A DNA stretch of 64,000 bases from Hydractinia symbiolongicarpus (lineage: Eukaryota > Cnidaria > Hydrozoa > Anthoathecata > Hydractiniidae), in contig NC_079880.1 of assembly GCF_029227915.1 (NCBI RefSeq), forward strand, positions 14,836,001 through 14,900,000, written 5' to 3'. Below, piece after piece: positions 14,201-23,200 of the stretch. The notes beneath the pieces were generated by a model. That model was not told the origin of the DNA and did not search any database. It saw nothing but the letters and a program-made list of their open reading frames with translations. The position numbers and the translations under genes are program-made. Positions within the stretch are counted from its first letter, which is position 1. Each line of letters opens with the position of its first letter.

Positions 14201-17200
14201 CTATATTAGTATTTTGTCTGTAGACCGAAAACAAGTCGTGTTATTTGCGCACGAAATCTTAAAGCTACAAATAACGAATGCGATATATTTTTATCGACAT
14301 TGCTAAATTGGGTGAATCCCTTTGGATTTTCCACGGGCAAATGACTTTATTATATTTTGATTATATTTTTAAAACAGCTTATAACCAACTTCATTATGGG
14401 TTTATATTTTCAAATTAACTTTTTTTTTTTTATGTAGAAACCAGTCTTGCTGCGTGTAGTTCCGGACCTTGCGAAAACAACGGGACATGTTTCGATTCAT
14501 CCAGCGAAACACATCGTAAACACTTAAATCACGTTGACGACTACGAATGTTTCTGTATGAAAGGATTTACTGGAAAGAATTGTGAACGTAAGTCTTGTTG
14601 TCATGGTGATTTGTTTTGGTTGGTAGTTGCTAAGGGCGATCGAGACAGGGGTCAACAAAAGCTCTTGCTTGCTGGTTATTGTTATGGTGTGCATTTGGTC
14701 ACTAAAATTCTCAAATTTTACAAATTTTGACAGAGTAAATAAGAAAAAGGCGGAGTAAAAAAACAGAGTAAAGAAGAAAAAAGAAAAAAATAAGAAAAAA
14801 TTTAAAGACAATTTCCTTAAACCAATAAACAATTAAACCTTACTTTTTAACTTTTTTTCGCACTGAAATATATTTGCTGGAAAAAACCGTGAAAGTTGTC
14901 TTGTCAAGGTAATTCGTTTAGGTTAGTAACAGTTGCTAAGGGCAGGTGCTAAACACCACAGTCATCAGTATGGCGAGTCTTCAAAAAGAAGTCCAACAAT
15001 ATACAATTTTTGTGTATAAAGTTTAAAAAACGCAAACAGAATTATTACGAATGTGTCAAAATCTATTGCGCTCTTCTCCACAGTGGTAAGCATGTGTGTT
15101 TTTTGGTATGTTTTAGGTCTAATTCAATTTGTTTTGTAATGCTTTTTTTTAGTTAATCATTTCGCGTGCTATTCTGATCCTTGTTTAAACGGAGGATCAT
15201 GTCTGGATCCCGATAAACTTCCCGATGTCAGTTTTGATGCACACGGATATAAGTGTAATTGTAAATCGGGCTTTACCGGGCGAAACTGTGAAGGTGTGTA
15301 TTTCGTTCTGCCATTGTTGTTGCCTTTCATAAATTCATAAATTTATAGAAAGATTCGTTTTTGAAGAAATCAGTACTGTGATTCACGTTAAAATAGACAT
15401 ACGTAGAAATTGAGTGACTTTAGATATTTATTGCAGCTTTCTTGAACAGGTGTTTTCCTGAACCCAGTGTGCCATCAACGAATGAAAAGTCCATTGTCTT
15501 TCTATCTCTTCATTGCTTTATGAACCATCAGGTAAACAAACGAGGAGTTTATAAAGGAAACTTTGACAGAACAACAATTTTTGTATGAGTTCTTACCACG
15601 AAGCAGAATCTGACTTTCGTCTCACTTACTGTCTGCAAAGATCCTCAAATTGAATGCAGAAAATGTCAGATATTACAAGTGTATAATTCGATGCTTCTTA
15701 TTTTAGTCACAATCAGTGGTCCCGGGGCCTGTCATTTGTCTCCATGCCAACACGATGGTCGTTGTGTTGACATTACAAACAATCCGGATCCAGATGTCCA
15801 CTTTGATTATGAGCATTCATTCAAATGTTACTGCACTGCACAATACAGTGGCAGGTTATGTGAAGGTTTGTCATAAATTTTTTTAGTAATATTTGCTTTG
15901 TTTAGCCTTACTGCTTAAATAAACGGAATAAACGCCCACTCTTGAATAAACGCCCTGGGAATAAACACTCAAGTTAAAGCCGAATAAATTTAATGAACAC
16001 TTCCCTACAAACTATTTTTGCATCTAATTGTTTCATCACCCACACAGTGATTATAAACACGAATATATTATTTATGGTACTGCTCATTTACAAATTTTGA
16101 AGAGTGGTCACTATGCCTGGAAATTTGAAATGTGCGGAACTTTTAAACGAACTTAAACAATATTTTTAAACCTGGTTTTATGACACCTGTAAATACGCCT
16201 TAAAAAAATGTTGCTCAAGTATGCCTGAAAAATAACTAGCTAGACTGCTTTAGTTTCATTTCACTGTTAATGGATGATAGCTATGCTATATATGCCTTTA
16301 ACATTTTAGTTCCTTACCCAGCATGCTATTCGATGCCATGCCTTCATAATGGAACATGTATAGACCGAACACATCAGCCGGTTTCTCTATTTGATGATAC
16401 AGGCTACCATTGCGAATGTATGGCAGGTTTTGAAGGGAAGAACTGCGAACGTGAGTTTTATTTTTTGGATTGATTTTTAAATTGATCTGTGCAAAAATTG
16501 TGCAAAACAATAGGCTAATGCACAGTCTGTTTTGAATGTCGCAATTAATTTATAAACTGAAAGAACTGTGGTGGAAGTAATCGGGATTTAAGTCCTAAGA
16601 ATTTTCAACAGCTTGAAAAACTTCGGTTTATGTTTTTAGAGCAGCTTAAACTCCTCTATTTTCTTCTTAGCCTCGACTCTTGTTTGTCATAGCAAAGTGT
16701 GTGAACGCGACTCTTGATTGTAATAACAAACTTGAGGTCTGAAATCTCCCTAATTTAACTTAAATTTTTAATCTTTGGGAATCTACCTCTGTAGTGCAAT
16801 TTTGCTTGCTCTTTACATTGTATTAGGTGAAAAGAAAGTAAAATTTTGGCTCAATGATGACTAATTTTGTTCGACCAACTGAACTTATTTTATGCTGACT
16901 AAGATTTGCTACAATTTTATTTTCTCTCTTCCGTAATGCAAGGACCGATTTTCTATTTTTGCTTCTAATATTTCTTCTTTTTTACGGTTTCAAAAGTTAG
17001 TCGGTAAAAACACTGTTAAGACTCTGTATAACATTTTCCACGGCTTAAAATTTTTAACCATTTTTTAATTCGCTAACATTTTTATCCATAAGGTGCTTTA
17101 CTTTAACTGTTTTATTTTTGTTTGTTCACTTCAACATAAGTTAACTATTTAACTAAGCTACTGCGCATCATTTCTGCGCATGTAATCTTTGTGTGTCACT

Positions 17201-18014
17201 TTCTAGGTCAATATTCTTTCGCTTCTTCGGACGACGATGACGTCATAGTACATCCTGCGAATGGGTTGGAAGGTGCGAACTATTTTGTTTTTTATTTTTT
17301 TCTGTTTCTTTTTTTATGTGAGGTTTACTTCCTGTAATTACGTTACTTATATGAATTCCCCATGTACCATTTCATTTTTGTTTTGCTAAATTTTTCTATT
17401 TTATATATATATTTTTTATATATCTTTTAGAATCGGATTCATTAGCTCCTACTCCTCTGGTTGTATTTTTAAAATCCGTTCAAACACCAAGTAAACATGT
17501 TAAACCGACAGCCGTGTCCTTGTCGCTTCATTCGTCGGCGTCACCAATGGAAGTTGAAAAACCAAAACAATACAAAGTGACGGAGCTTGAATTGCCTGAC
17601 CTGGATGAGCCGACCAGCAAAATTGAAAAACCATCCACTTTTGTGGCAAAACAAAGTGAAAATACTAAAGAACCACTACGGAGAAAGTTGGCTGCACCAA
17701 GTGGGCTGAAAACACGAAAATTAACAAATACACAAACTGTATTTCATAACCCGATGCCAACAAGTCCAATTTTACTAAAAAAGTCAAATGCTTTGAATTA
17801 CAAAACTGTTTTTGGGGCTAATAATAATAATGCGGCTGGTGGTTTAAGAACTATGGCAAAGTCGGCGACACCATATGATGGCGTTTCAGCAGACGGCGGC
17901 GTCGGAGTTAAAAAAGACATGTTAAGCATGCCGTCCTCTGTATGGCAACGTGTGTATGACGTAATGAGCCAACTATATTATAAAAATCATCCGAACGCGG
18001 GAATAATGAAGTGA
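452..18014 (+). CDS. Multi-EGF-domain extracellular protein, 3' part of gene (20 exons, at least 16 EGF-like domains)
   Basis: Exons as read: 452-562, 640-750, 1253-1363, 1689-1799, 2156-2269, 2608-2888, 3149-3341, 3702-3938, 5434-5544, 6241-6357, 8305-8421, 13397-13492, 13663-13782, 13933-14079, 14438-14587, 15153-15293, 15707-15865, 16310-16450, 17207-17272 and 17431-18014. All have GT-AG borders, and except for two introns inside EGF domain 6 every junction is phase 1 on both sides. The chain is open for about 1072 residues up to TGA at 18012-18014. Each domain shows the six-cysteine EGF pattern ending in C-x-C-x(2-3)-G-x2-G-x2-C. No transmembrane segment is visible after the last domain, so a secreted or matrix product is likely (fibropellin-like in layout). 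Calcium-binding EGF signatures are mostly absent. The start codon and signal peptide lie outside the window. I do not recognise a specific orthologue. Confidence 0.88.
1484..1550 (-). repeat. tRNA-like SINE head in an intron
   Basis: On the minus strand this stretch has an A-box-like block (TAGCCCAGGTGGTAGAG) followed by a B-box-like block (GGTTTGACGCC) at tRNA-like spacing. The acceptor and T stems do not pair properly, so a tRNA-derived SINE or decayed tRNA copy is more likely than a working tRNA gene. Confidence 0.45.
2608..3938 (+). CDS. EGF domain 6, split over three exons and carrying a ~208-residue insert
   Basis: Exon 2608-2888 encodes cysteines 1-3 of an EGF domain ([12 protein letters not shown]), then leaves the EGF pattern. 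Exons 3149-3341 (phase 0 in, phase 1 out) and 3702-3938 continue the insert, and the last 13 codons supply cysteines 4-6 ([12 protein letters not shown]). About 208 residues, with no cysteine, separate cysteine 3 from cysteine 4, where 8-20 is normal in the neighbouring domains. The insert is rich in histidine and acidic residues in its first two thirds and strongly basic in the last third, including KRRSRIKR at about 3751-3776, which fits the furin consensus R-x-K-R. The only non-phase-1 intron of the gene lies here. Confidence 0.82.
3939..5433. other. Intron between EGF domains 6 and 7
   Basis: About 1.5 kb of AT-rich intron. I see a short GTCGGT triplication near 5188-5212 and nothing else I can name. 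Confidence 0.6.
5434..8421 (+). CDS. EGF domains 7-9 of the multi-EGF gene (three exons)
   Basis: Exons 5434-5544 (111 bases), 6241-6357 (117) and 8305-8421 (117) each encode one canonical EGF domain with short cysteine 3-4 loops and phase-1 borders. Donors are GTGAGT, GTGAGT and GTATGT. Domain 9 begins with a D-E-C stretch that faintly resembles a calcium-binding EGF start but lacks the full consensus. The 1.9 kb intron between domains 8 and 9 contains a small inverted repeat at 6791-6869. Confidence 0.86.
6791..6869. repeat. Short inverted repeat, MITE-like
   Basis: AGACCCAGC at the left edge is matched by GCTGGGTCT at the right edge, and the adjoining bases (TAATTTTTCTTACC against GGTGAGATAAATTA) are also roughly complementary. 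The whole 79-base unit could fold into a long hairpin inside the intron. Confidence 0.45.
8510..8620 (-). mobile_element. Diverged copy of a Helitron-like short element
   Basis: Read on the minus strand it shows the block order of the better copies at 11373-11504 and 41090-41215: a CTGT-rich stretch, an AACGGAAACACGAAAT block shared with the element at 9960, then a degenerate GGGCGA...CCATGGATATTTTTACGGG hairpin region. Ends are too decayed to place. Confidence 0.35.
9487..9546. repeat. Two tandem 30-base units, each a palindrome
   Basis: The units at 9487-9516 and 9517-9546 differ by one base. Each contains TCACACATTC facing GAATGTGTGA (one unit has an A for the G), so each can form a short hairpin. 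It lies in the intron between EGF domains 9 and 10. Confidence 0.6.
9960..11372 (+). mobile_element. Candidate non-autonomous Helitron/Helentron with internal tandem repeats
   Basis: The proposed 5' end is A|TCTCTTTAATAATAGCC followed by a CTGT microsatellite. The interior from about 10616 to 11340 repeats a motif of the form TAACTGTACTAAGCGCTCAG at least five times with decay. The 3' end is a strong GC hairpin (AACCCGGCGTTT facing CGACGCCGGGTT, 11339-11362) followed by CCCGGCTAG, matching the hairpin-plus-CTRR terminus of Helitrons. No Rep/helicase coding is visible. The 5' boundary is uncertain. Confidence 0.42.
10616..11340 (+). repeat. Imperfect internal tandem repeats of the Helitron-like element
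   Basis: Variants of an ACTGTACTAAGCGCTCAGCCCAGTG block recur near 10763, 10851, 10905, 10999, 11233 and 11284, with ATTAATTTTTTAACTTT and CGATTGTTTTTGCT blocks between some of them. Spacing is irregular (about 60-230 bases), so this is a decayed array rather than a clean satellite. Confidence 0.55.
11373..11504 (+). mobile_element. Short Helitron-like element, tandem behind the previous one
   Basis: It begins TCTATATTATAATACCGTA directly after the CTAG end of the upstream element, carries the GGACGGGCGAACCCGTGG and ATTTTTCCAC hairpin arms, and ends CTAG before a T. Copies at 23131-23260 (minus) and 41090-41215 (plus) share the same start, hairpin and CTAG end, which defines the borders. Confidence 0.65.
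12455..12520. repeat. AGCT-rich simple repeat
   Basis: A run of TAGC/AGCT tetramers with interruptions, self-complementary throughout. A smaller AGCT-rich patch lies at about 10395-10425. Confidence 0.6.
13397..13782 (+). CDS. EGF domains 10-11 of the multi-EGF gene
   Basis: Exon 13397-13492 (96 bases) encodes a compact variant domain, starting VDKCADCD and ending GFIGNGFRC, closer to the nidogen-type EGF_3 pattern than to its neighbours. Exon 13663-13782 (120 bases) returns to a canonical EGF domain. Both are phase 1 to phase 1, with donors GTTAGT and GTAAGT. Confidence 0.83.
13933..16450 (+). CDS. EGF domains 12-16, a distinct long-loop set (five exons)
   Basis: Exons 13933-14079, 14438-14587, 15153-15293, 15707-15865 and 16310-16450 each encode one EGF domain. 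In all five the cysteine 3-4 loop is 17-20 residues, rich in Asp, Ser, Asn and His, against about 8 in domains 1-5. All borders are phase 1. The shared loop type and adjacency suggest these domains arose by local duplication separate from the N-terminal set. They could be ligand-binding or species-specific surfaces, which is inference. Confidence 0.86.
14199..14350 (+). mobile_element. Diverged Helitron-like short element
   Basis: It shares a TCTATATTAGTATTTTGTCTG start, a GCGATATATTTTTATCGAC block also seen at about 10062, and a decayed GTGAATCCCTTTGGATTTTCCACGGG hairpin region. It lies in the intron between EGF domains 12 and 13. Confidence 0.4.
15926..15990. repeat. GAATAAACGCCC-type interspersed repeat
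   Basis: Three close variants of GAATAAACGCCC occur here, and the related GAATAAGCGCCC occurs at 27280-27322. This pattern looks like part of a dispersed repeat family. Confidence 0.4.
16451..17206. other. Intron before the C-terminal tail exons
   Basis: AT-rich intron with a pyrimidine-rich 3' end (ACTTTCTAG). No additional feature seen. Confidence 0.6.
17207..18014 (+). CDS. C-terminal tail of the multi-EGF protein (last two exons)
   Basis: Exon 17207-17272 (66 bases) adds 22 residues including an acidic DDDD run. The last exon, 17431-18014, adds about 194 residues and the stop codon TGA. The tail is rich in Ser, Thr, Pro and Lys, contains an N-rich patch, has no cysteine and no hydrophobic span, and ends in a short possibly helical segment ([17 protein letters not shown]). 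I recognise no domain. The lack of a membrane anchor argues for a secreted product. An alternative is a missed alternative 3' exon, which the sequence does not suggest. Confidence 0.75.
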
Positions 18015-18837
18015 ATTTAGAAAGAAAACAAATTGATGTTAAAGTTGCTTAGCGTTAATTTTCACGATGGCGAACATCGGCACAATGAGCTTCCAATATT
18101 GTAAGCTCGGTATCTTGCGGGAAAAATATTACCCTTTCCTAATACAACTTGTATCAATTCTCTTTTTGGTATGTACATATATTTATAGTTTTGCACCAAG
18201 TTGCGCAGAATACTACAAATTGTATAATGTGTGAATATTTATGAGAAGGATATTTTTGAAATGAACATTTTGTAGCAAAAAACTGCTTCTAATTTTATTT
18301 TACAAAATTTTGTACCGCCGTCCAACACTAATTGTACATAGTCTGTCTCCGTAAAGTTGTATAAAAAAACCCACAGGGTAACTTTGTAAGAGAGCCCTAG
18401 GGGTGAGGATGGCCGTAAGGAGTCGCGAGGAGTAAATGATTCGTCTGCTAAAAGCTTTTCTACATCAGGACTTTGATATTCTTATAAAAAAAAAGTGTGT
18501 AAAAGCTTAATTAGTCATAAAAATGTATGTGAATCAGGGATACTTGTTATTCGTGTCAACTTTAACTTTTTCCTTACTTAGTGTAAGCCTCATTGCTATG
18601 TTGACAGCGTAAAGAGGGCTCAAAAGTGTTTTAATGTATCAAGTGTATCTAGAGGTTTAAGTTTTGATATAAAATTAATTCTAAAAAATACTTATGTTCA
18701 AAATTTTGTAAAAAGTTTGCACCAGGATAAAAAAATTAAAAGACTCAACTGTACAATATTAAACAAGACGAATTTTTATGCGAGGCAAAAGTTACGCCTA
18801 TAGAATACGCCCATTAATAGACGGGCCTCTGTCTTTT
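18015..18837. other. Shared 3' intergenic region between convergent genes
   Basis: 823 bases separate the stop of the EGF gene (plus) from the stop of the adaptor gene (minus). No AATAAA was seen for the plus gene; an ATTAAA lies near 18734. For the minus gene TTTAAT at 18629-18634 reads as ATTAAA. If those signals are used, the two 3' UTRs overlap. Confidence 0.45.
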
Positions 18838-20252
18838 CTACGTTGTTTTGAGAGCAACAGTATCGTGATGACTTTTTCGAAATGTCTTATGTGTCATGTC
18901 TGTGAGATATTCATTATGACCATTATGACTCTGTGCTAAACTATCACGAAAACCTCTCACAGCTTCGTGCACACCTTTAGATTTCATGAAATCTATTTGC
19001 GCGTATTGTGTTTTTTCACTGTTTTTATTTTGTTTACCATCTGTTTCGTTTTCTTCTTTATTCTCTTTTTCTCTCTTGTAAAGTTCAATTTCGGCATAGG
19101 ATATACTATTAGCCGGTAACCGATGTGGAAAGTCAACGTTGTCGTACGTAACAGTCTCGTATAAAGTATTCACTCTTAAATGTTTTTGAGCATTCATAAA
19201 TTCACTGTTCGAAACATAGCTGTTCTCGTATGGTAGCTCCTCGTTGTAGTTATCATAACGCTGTTCTTTTGAACTTGGTAGTTCCCAGTCCTCTGATATT
19301 CCACTCAAAATTATGTCATTAGATGGACGAAAGTTCGATTCTTCAACACGTGACCTATATTTAGTTGTTACGTAATCGTAATTTTCCGATGTCGTTGGGG
19401 CACTTCTAGACCGTGTAGGGAGGCGTCCCCGTATTGCCGGCTGCGCTTCCGCATTTCTATTTTTTCCAAATTGCGAATTCTCATAACAAGGTATGTTTTC
19501 ATCTTCCTCTTGAATCGATTCATCCGAATGCGCATGACTCGAGACTTTAAAATGCATTTCATTTTCATTACTATAAGTAGGTTCCTGGTTTAATGACATA
19601 CTTCTTGCGGTTGCTGGGCGCGCCTTAGTTACAATTTCGCAGTAGTTATGCCCCTGATCTGCTACTAGGGTCTTTCGAATTTTTTGTATGGTTTCGATGT
19701 CTATATATTTTGGTTCGGCATTTTTCGTTTGTTTGAGACGCTCAGTATAAGTGGTTTCGTTTTTGTTATTGTTCAAAGTTTCGTAGCCGCACATGTCTTC
19801 GTACTCGTCAGTGTTCACGTAGAAAGAAGACGAGTTACCGTTACGTTTTGGAAGAGGAGGCTGGGATAAAGTTGGCGAGTGAGGCTGCTTTGGTTTACTC
19901 GCCACGAGTTTATATTTCCGATTATGCATTCTAGGCGAACCCTCTGGAGTGGAATTGTTACTGCCACGTGGGCTTTTCGTTATCATTCCTCTCAGTTTCG
20001 ATACTTTCACAGCCTCGTAAAATGGTTCCCCGAAACGCTCCTTCTCTGTTGTTAACCGCACTAAGTTCACTGGATTCATGTTTTCATCAACTATTTCAGT
20101 AGATGGAGGTCTTTGAATGAACGTTGGGCTTTCCTCACGATGATCTTTTTGTCTGTTCTGCTTTTTCTTGAGTCGCTTTTGATTTTCAGTTAAAAAATTG
20201 AATTTGACAAACGTATCGGCAGTTGATGGCGATACAGGGCTTATGAGTCGTC
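18838..20252 (-). CDS. Last exon of the adaptor gene: tyrosine-rich docking tail
   Basis: 1415 bases encode residues 348-818 and the stop codon. The acceptor is CGTTTTGTAG. Grb2-type YxN motifs are seen as YSNE, YENS (twice), YDNY and YDNV. DEYEDM is a YxxM (PI3K p85) motif. ISYAEI and VTYDNV fit the ITIM pattern, and TLYETV and TQYAQI fit the ITSM pattern TxYxx[VI]. QPPLPKR is a class II SH3 ligand. There is no cysteine-rich or membrane region, which fits a cytosolic scaffold. Confidence 0.85.
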
Positions 20253-23200
20253 CTACAAAACGAAAAATAGAGCTGATTTAATACTTAAAATTATAGTGCA
20301 TATGAGGTTAATCTAGGTTAAAAAACCAACAAAACATGGAATAGTTACATTTTCACGCCGTTTCCAGCATTAAATAGGCGAAGTGGTTCTGGAAGACGAG
20401 GTACGAGGTAGGTTACCTGGGAAAGTATGCAAGGCTCGTCTGTTTAATAATAAAATATAAGCGAGTAACTTATTCTTGTTATAAACCACCAAGTGGAAAG
20501 TTATAGTTGAACAAACAGTAAGACACAAAAATTATGTAATTGTCGTCATTATAGTTCCTTCATCAAAACAAAAATGATCAAAATGACACATTATAAAACT
20601 GCTGATGTTATTAAAAGTTACGTTATAGTCCAGCATTGACATAGTGGATGTCATAAAAAAAACGTGCATGTCTGTATACCAACGTATGGACACGTGATAT
20701 GAGGCGATCTGAATTCGCCGGTGCTGCATCTACACAGCCACGTGTAGAGGAAATTGCATATCCTGCAATGTCATACTTTTATATTAAAGATGCACACTTT
20801 TGTCACCTTTTGGTGGCGTAAACACAACCTCGACCCAGGATGTTTACAATGCTCGAGATATGTTGTCTTAAGCTGTTCAATAACAAAGCATTCTAATTTA
20901 CACACATTTGTTTTTTAAATATATGTACCGTCATTGGTTAAAAACATGGGGTGGAATTCATCGTGTATGATTTATTCGTGGTACAACTATTGCTTGTATG
21001 AACAACGACTTCATTGTGCGTGGATAGTTTTAAAACGTGTTAACAGCATGGAATTGGTACACAAATGAAGATTAGATGTGTTATCTTGATCTGTTTAAGA
21101 TGTTTTTTATTTATAAACAACTATTTACTTTAAAAAAAAAAAGACACTTCAACTTTTTCTTTCTTTGTGAACATATTAAAGTTTCAATCAGTCAAAATTT
21201 AAAACAAATTAAGAATATTTAAAGTTCGCAAGGCATTGTATCTAGGAACAAAAAACACGGGACGGATTGCATACAGTTATTCGCTTGATTCTTTCAAAAA
21301 AAAGTTACTTTACGTAGTGGCCCCCTTTACTTTTTATCTCTTAAAAATTATAAAATAAAGCTTCTCTTTACCAGACTTTGTTTCACACAAACCCTTTAAA
21401 TCATTTTAACTTTAAAACCAACTATTTTTCTTTCTTTATACAGCAACAAAAGTTTCAAAACATGTCAGCAAAAAAAGTCCTAAACTTTTGTCTTTTTGTT
21501 TTTTAAAAAAGTTTTTAAAATTTACCTGTACCTGTAAGTAAAAACTTCATGATTCAAACTTTATTTTTTTGTCATTTAACAACAAAATCAACACACATCA
21601 AAATTTGTCCGTTAACGTCAATCCACACGAAACTTTAATACAACTAAATCACCTTTATCTTAAAAAATTATAATCTAGATCTGATAATAATGTTTTTGTT
21701 TTTAATATAAGGCATTTAGTTGGTCGTTTAAAGTAGAAAAAGTAATTAGAATTTAATCACGTTGGTAAACTGACAGTTTGAAATCAGCAATAGAGAATTT
21801 GATGTAACAGTGCTATCAGCAATTTCTCTGGTCAAAAATTGGGAACCGAAAGAGCTTAAGATTTTAATACGTAATAATAATAGATAACTGCCAATGTTTA
21901 CTAAACTTTGCTAACATTTTACGCATGCAAAATGATGTCAGAACTGTTCAAAATAATAATTATTTAATAAAAAAGTCCTAAAATTTAAAATTCTTTTAAA
22001 AAACTATTTGTTTGCAGTTATCATCGCGATCAACGTCAAACACTCAACGCACAAAGAAGGTGTGTATTTTCTATACTCCTACGCAGATAATAAGTATTTA
22101 TAATCAAACTTGTTAATCAATCGTCGGCGTAAACAAAATGCCGGTCCGACACAAACTAAGCAACACGGAAGGAGAAAAAACCAAAAACACTTACTTATCT
22201 TTACTCTCCTCCCTAGATGATTATAAAACAACCACATGAAAAATTTTGAAAATATACTGTTATTTAGCGACCCTATTCTTTACAACTTACAGTGATAATA
22301 AAATACTGAGGCGATTTTGAATATTTGTTGTATTTGAAATGTCATATAGTGATTGATGGTGTAGTAAATGATCTATTTTTCCTGTTCTAATATAATTAAT
22401 ACAGGATGCCGCGTGATCGTTAAGTCGTATTAGCAACGTAAATTTTAAAGTGTATCTACTGTTACTATGGCAACCTTACTATTTAGCATATTTTTATCAA
22501 CTAAAAATTCCATCACAAAAGTTCCGACACATTGTTGTTACAGCAACTAATCTGAACAACATGTCAATAAAAAAGTAACGACACCAAACGTCGTTTTATC
22601 GATATGTCGTGTAGGTGACGTCATGTCGTTAACATTAGAGTTAAAAACAGCACTTTTGTATGCATCGTAACACAGAACTTGCAGAAAGAAGACCAACAAA
22701 AATGCTTATGGGTTGATGACCAAACAATTATATAAAAACACGACCCGCAGATTTTTGCCATAACATAAGAACAGTCTGTCTCTTGCAATTCTCTTTTAAT
22801 AAGCGATTATTTTTGTCCTGATCTAAAACGACTTATTGGAAATGTTGTTTATAATGGCGCACACAACTTTTAGAAGTTCAACAAACTGAGTTTTAATTTG
22901 GCGTTGTTGTCATAAGCGTCAAAAAATAAAAGCAGTCAACCTCATGTCAGATAACACTGTTAGCTTAAAAAGTGTAGTGTTCCGAATAGTTATGCAGAAT
23001 ACCCACTATCTAAGTAAATTTGAATAAGAAAATAATAAGTTATTTTTGGCGCCCTTCCAACGCTGTGTAAAAAACTGCGTTGAACTATCGCTTTCGATCG
23101 AATTGATATAAGTTGCTAATTATATAATTACTAGTCGTGAGCCCGTGGAAAAATCCACGGGTTCGCCCGTCCTTTTTATACCACATTGCGATCTTCTAAG

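Noticed and set aside
19368-19568. Basic frame on the minus strand inside the adaptor's last exon
   Set aside because: Out-of-frame shadow of the well-supported adaptor coding sequence.
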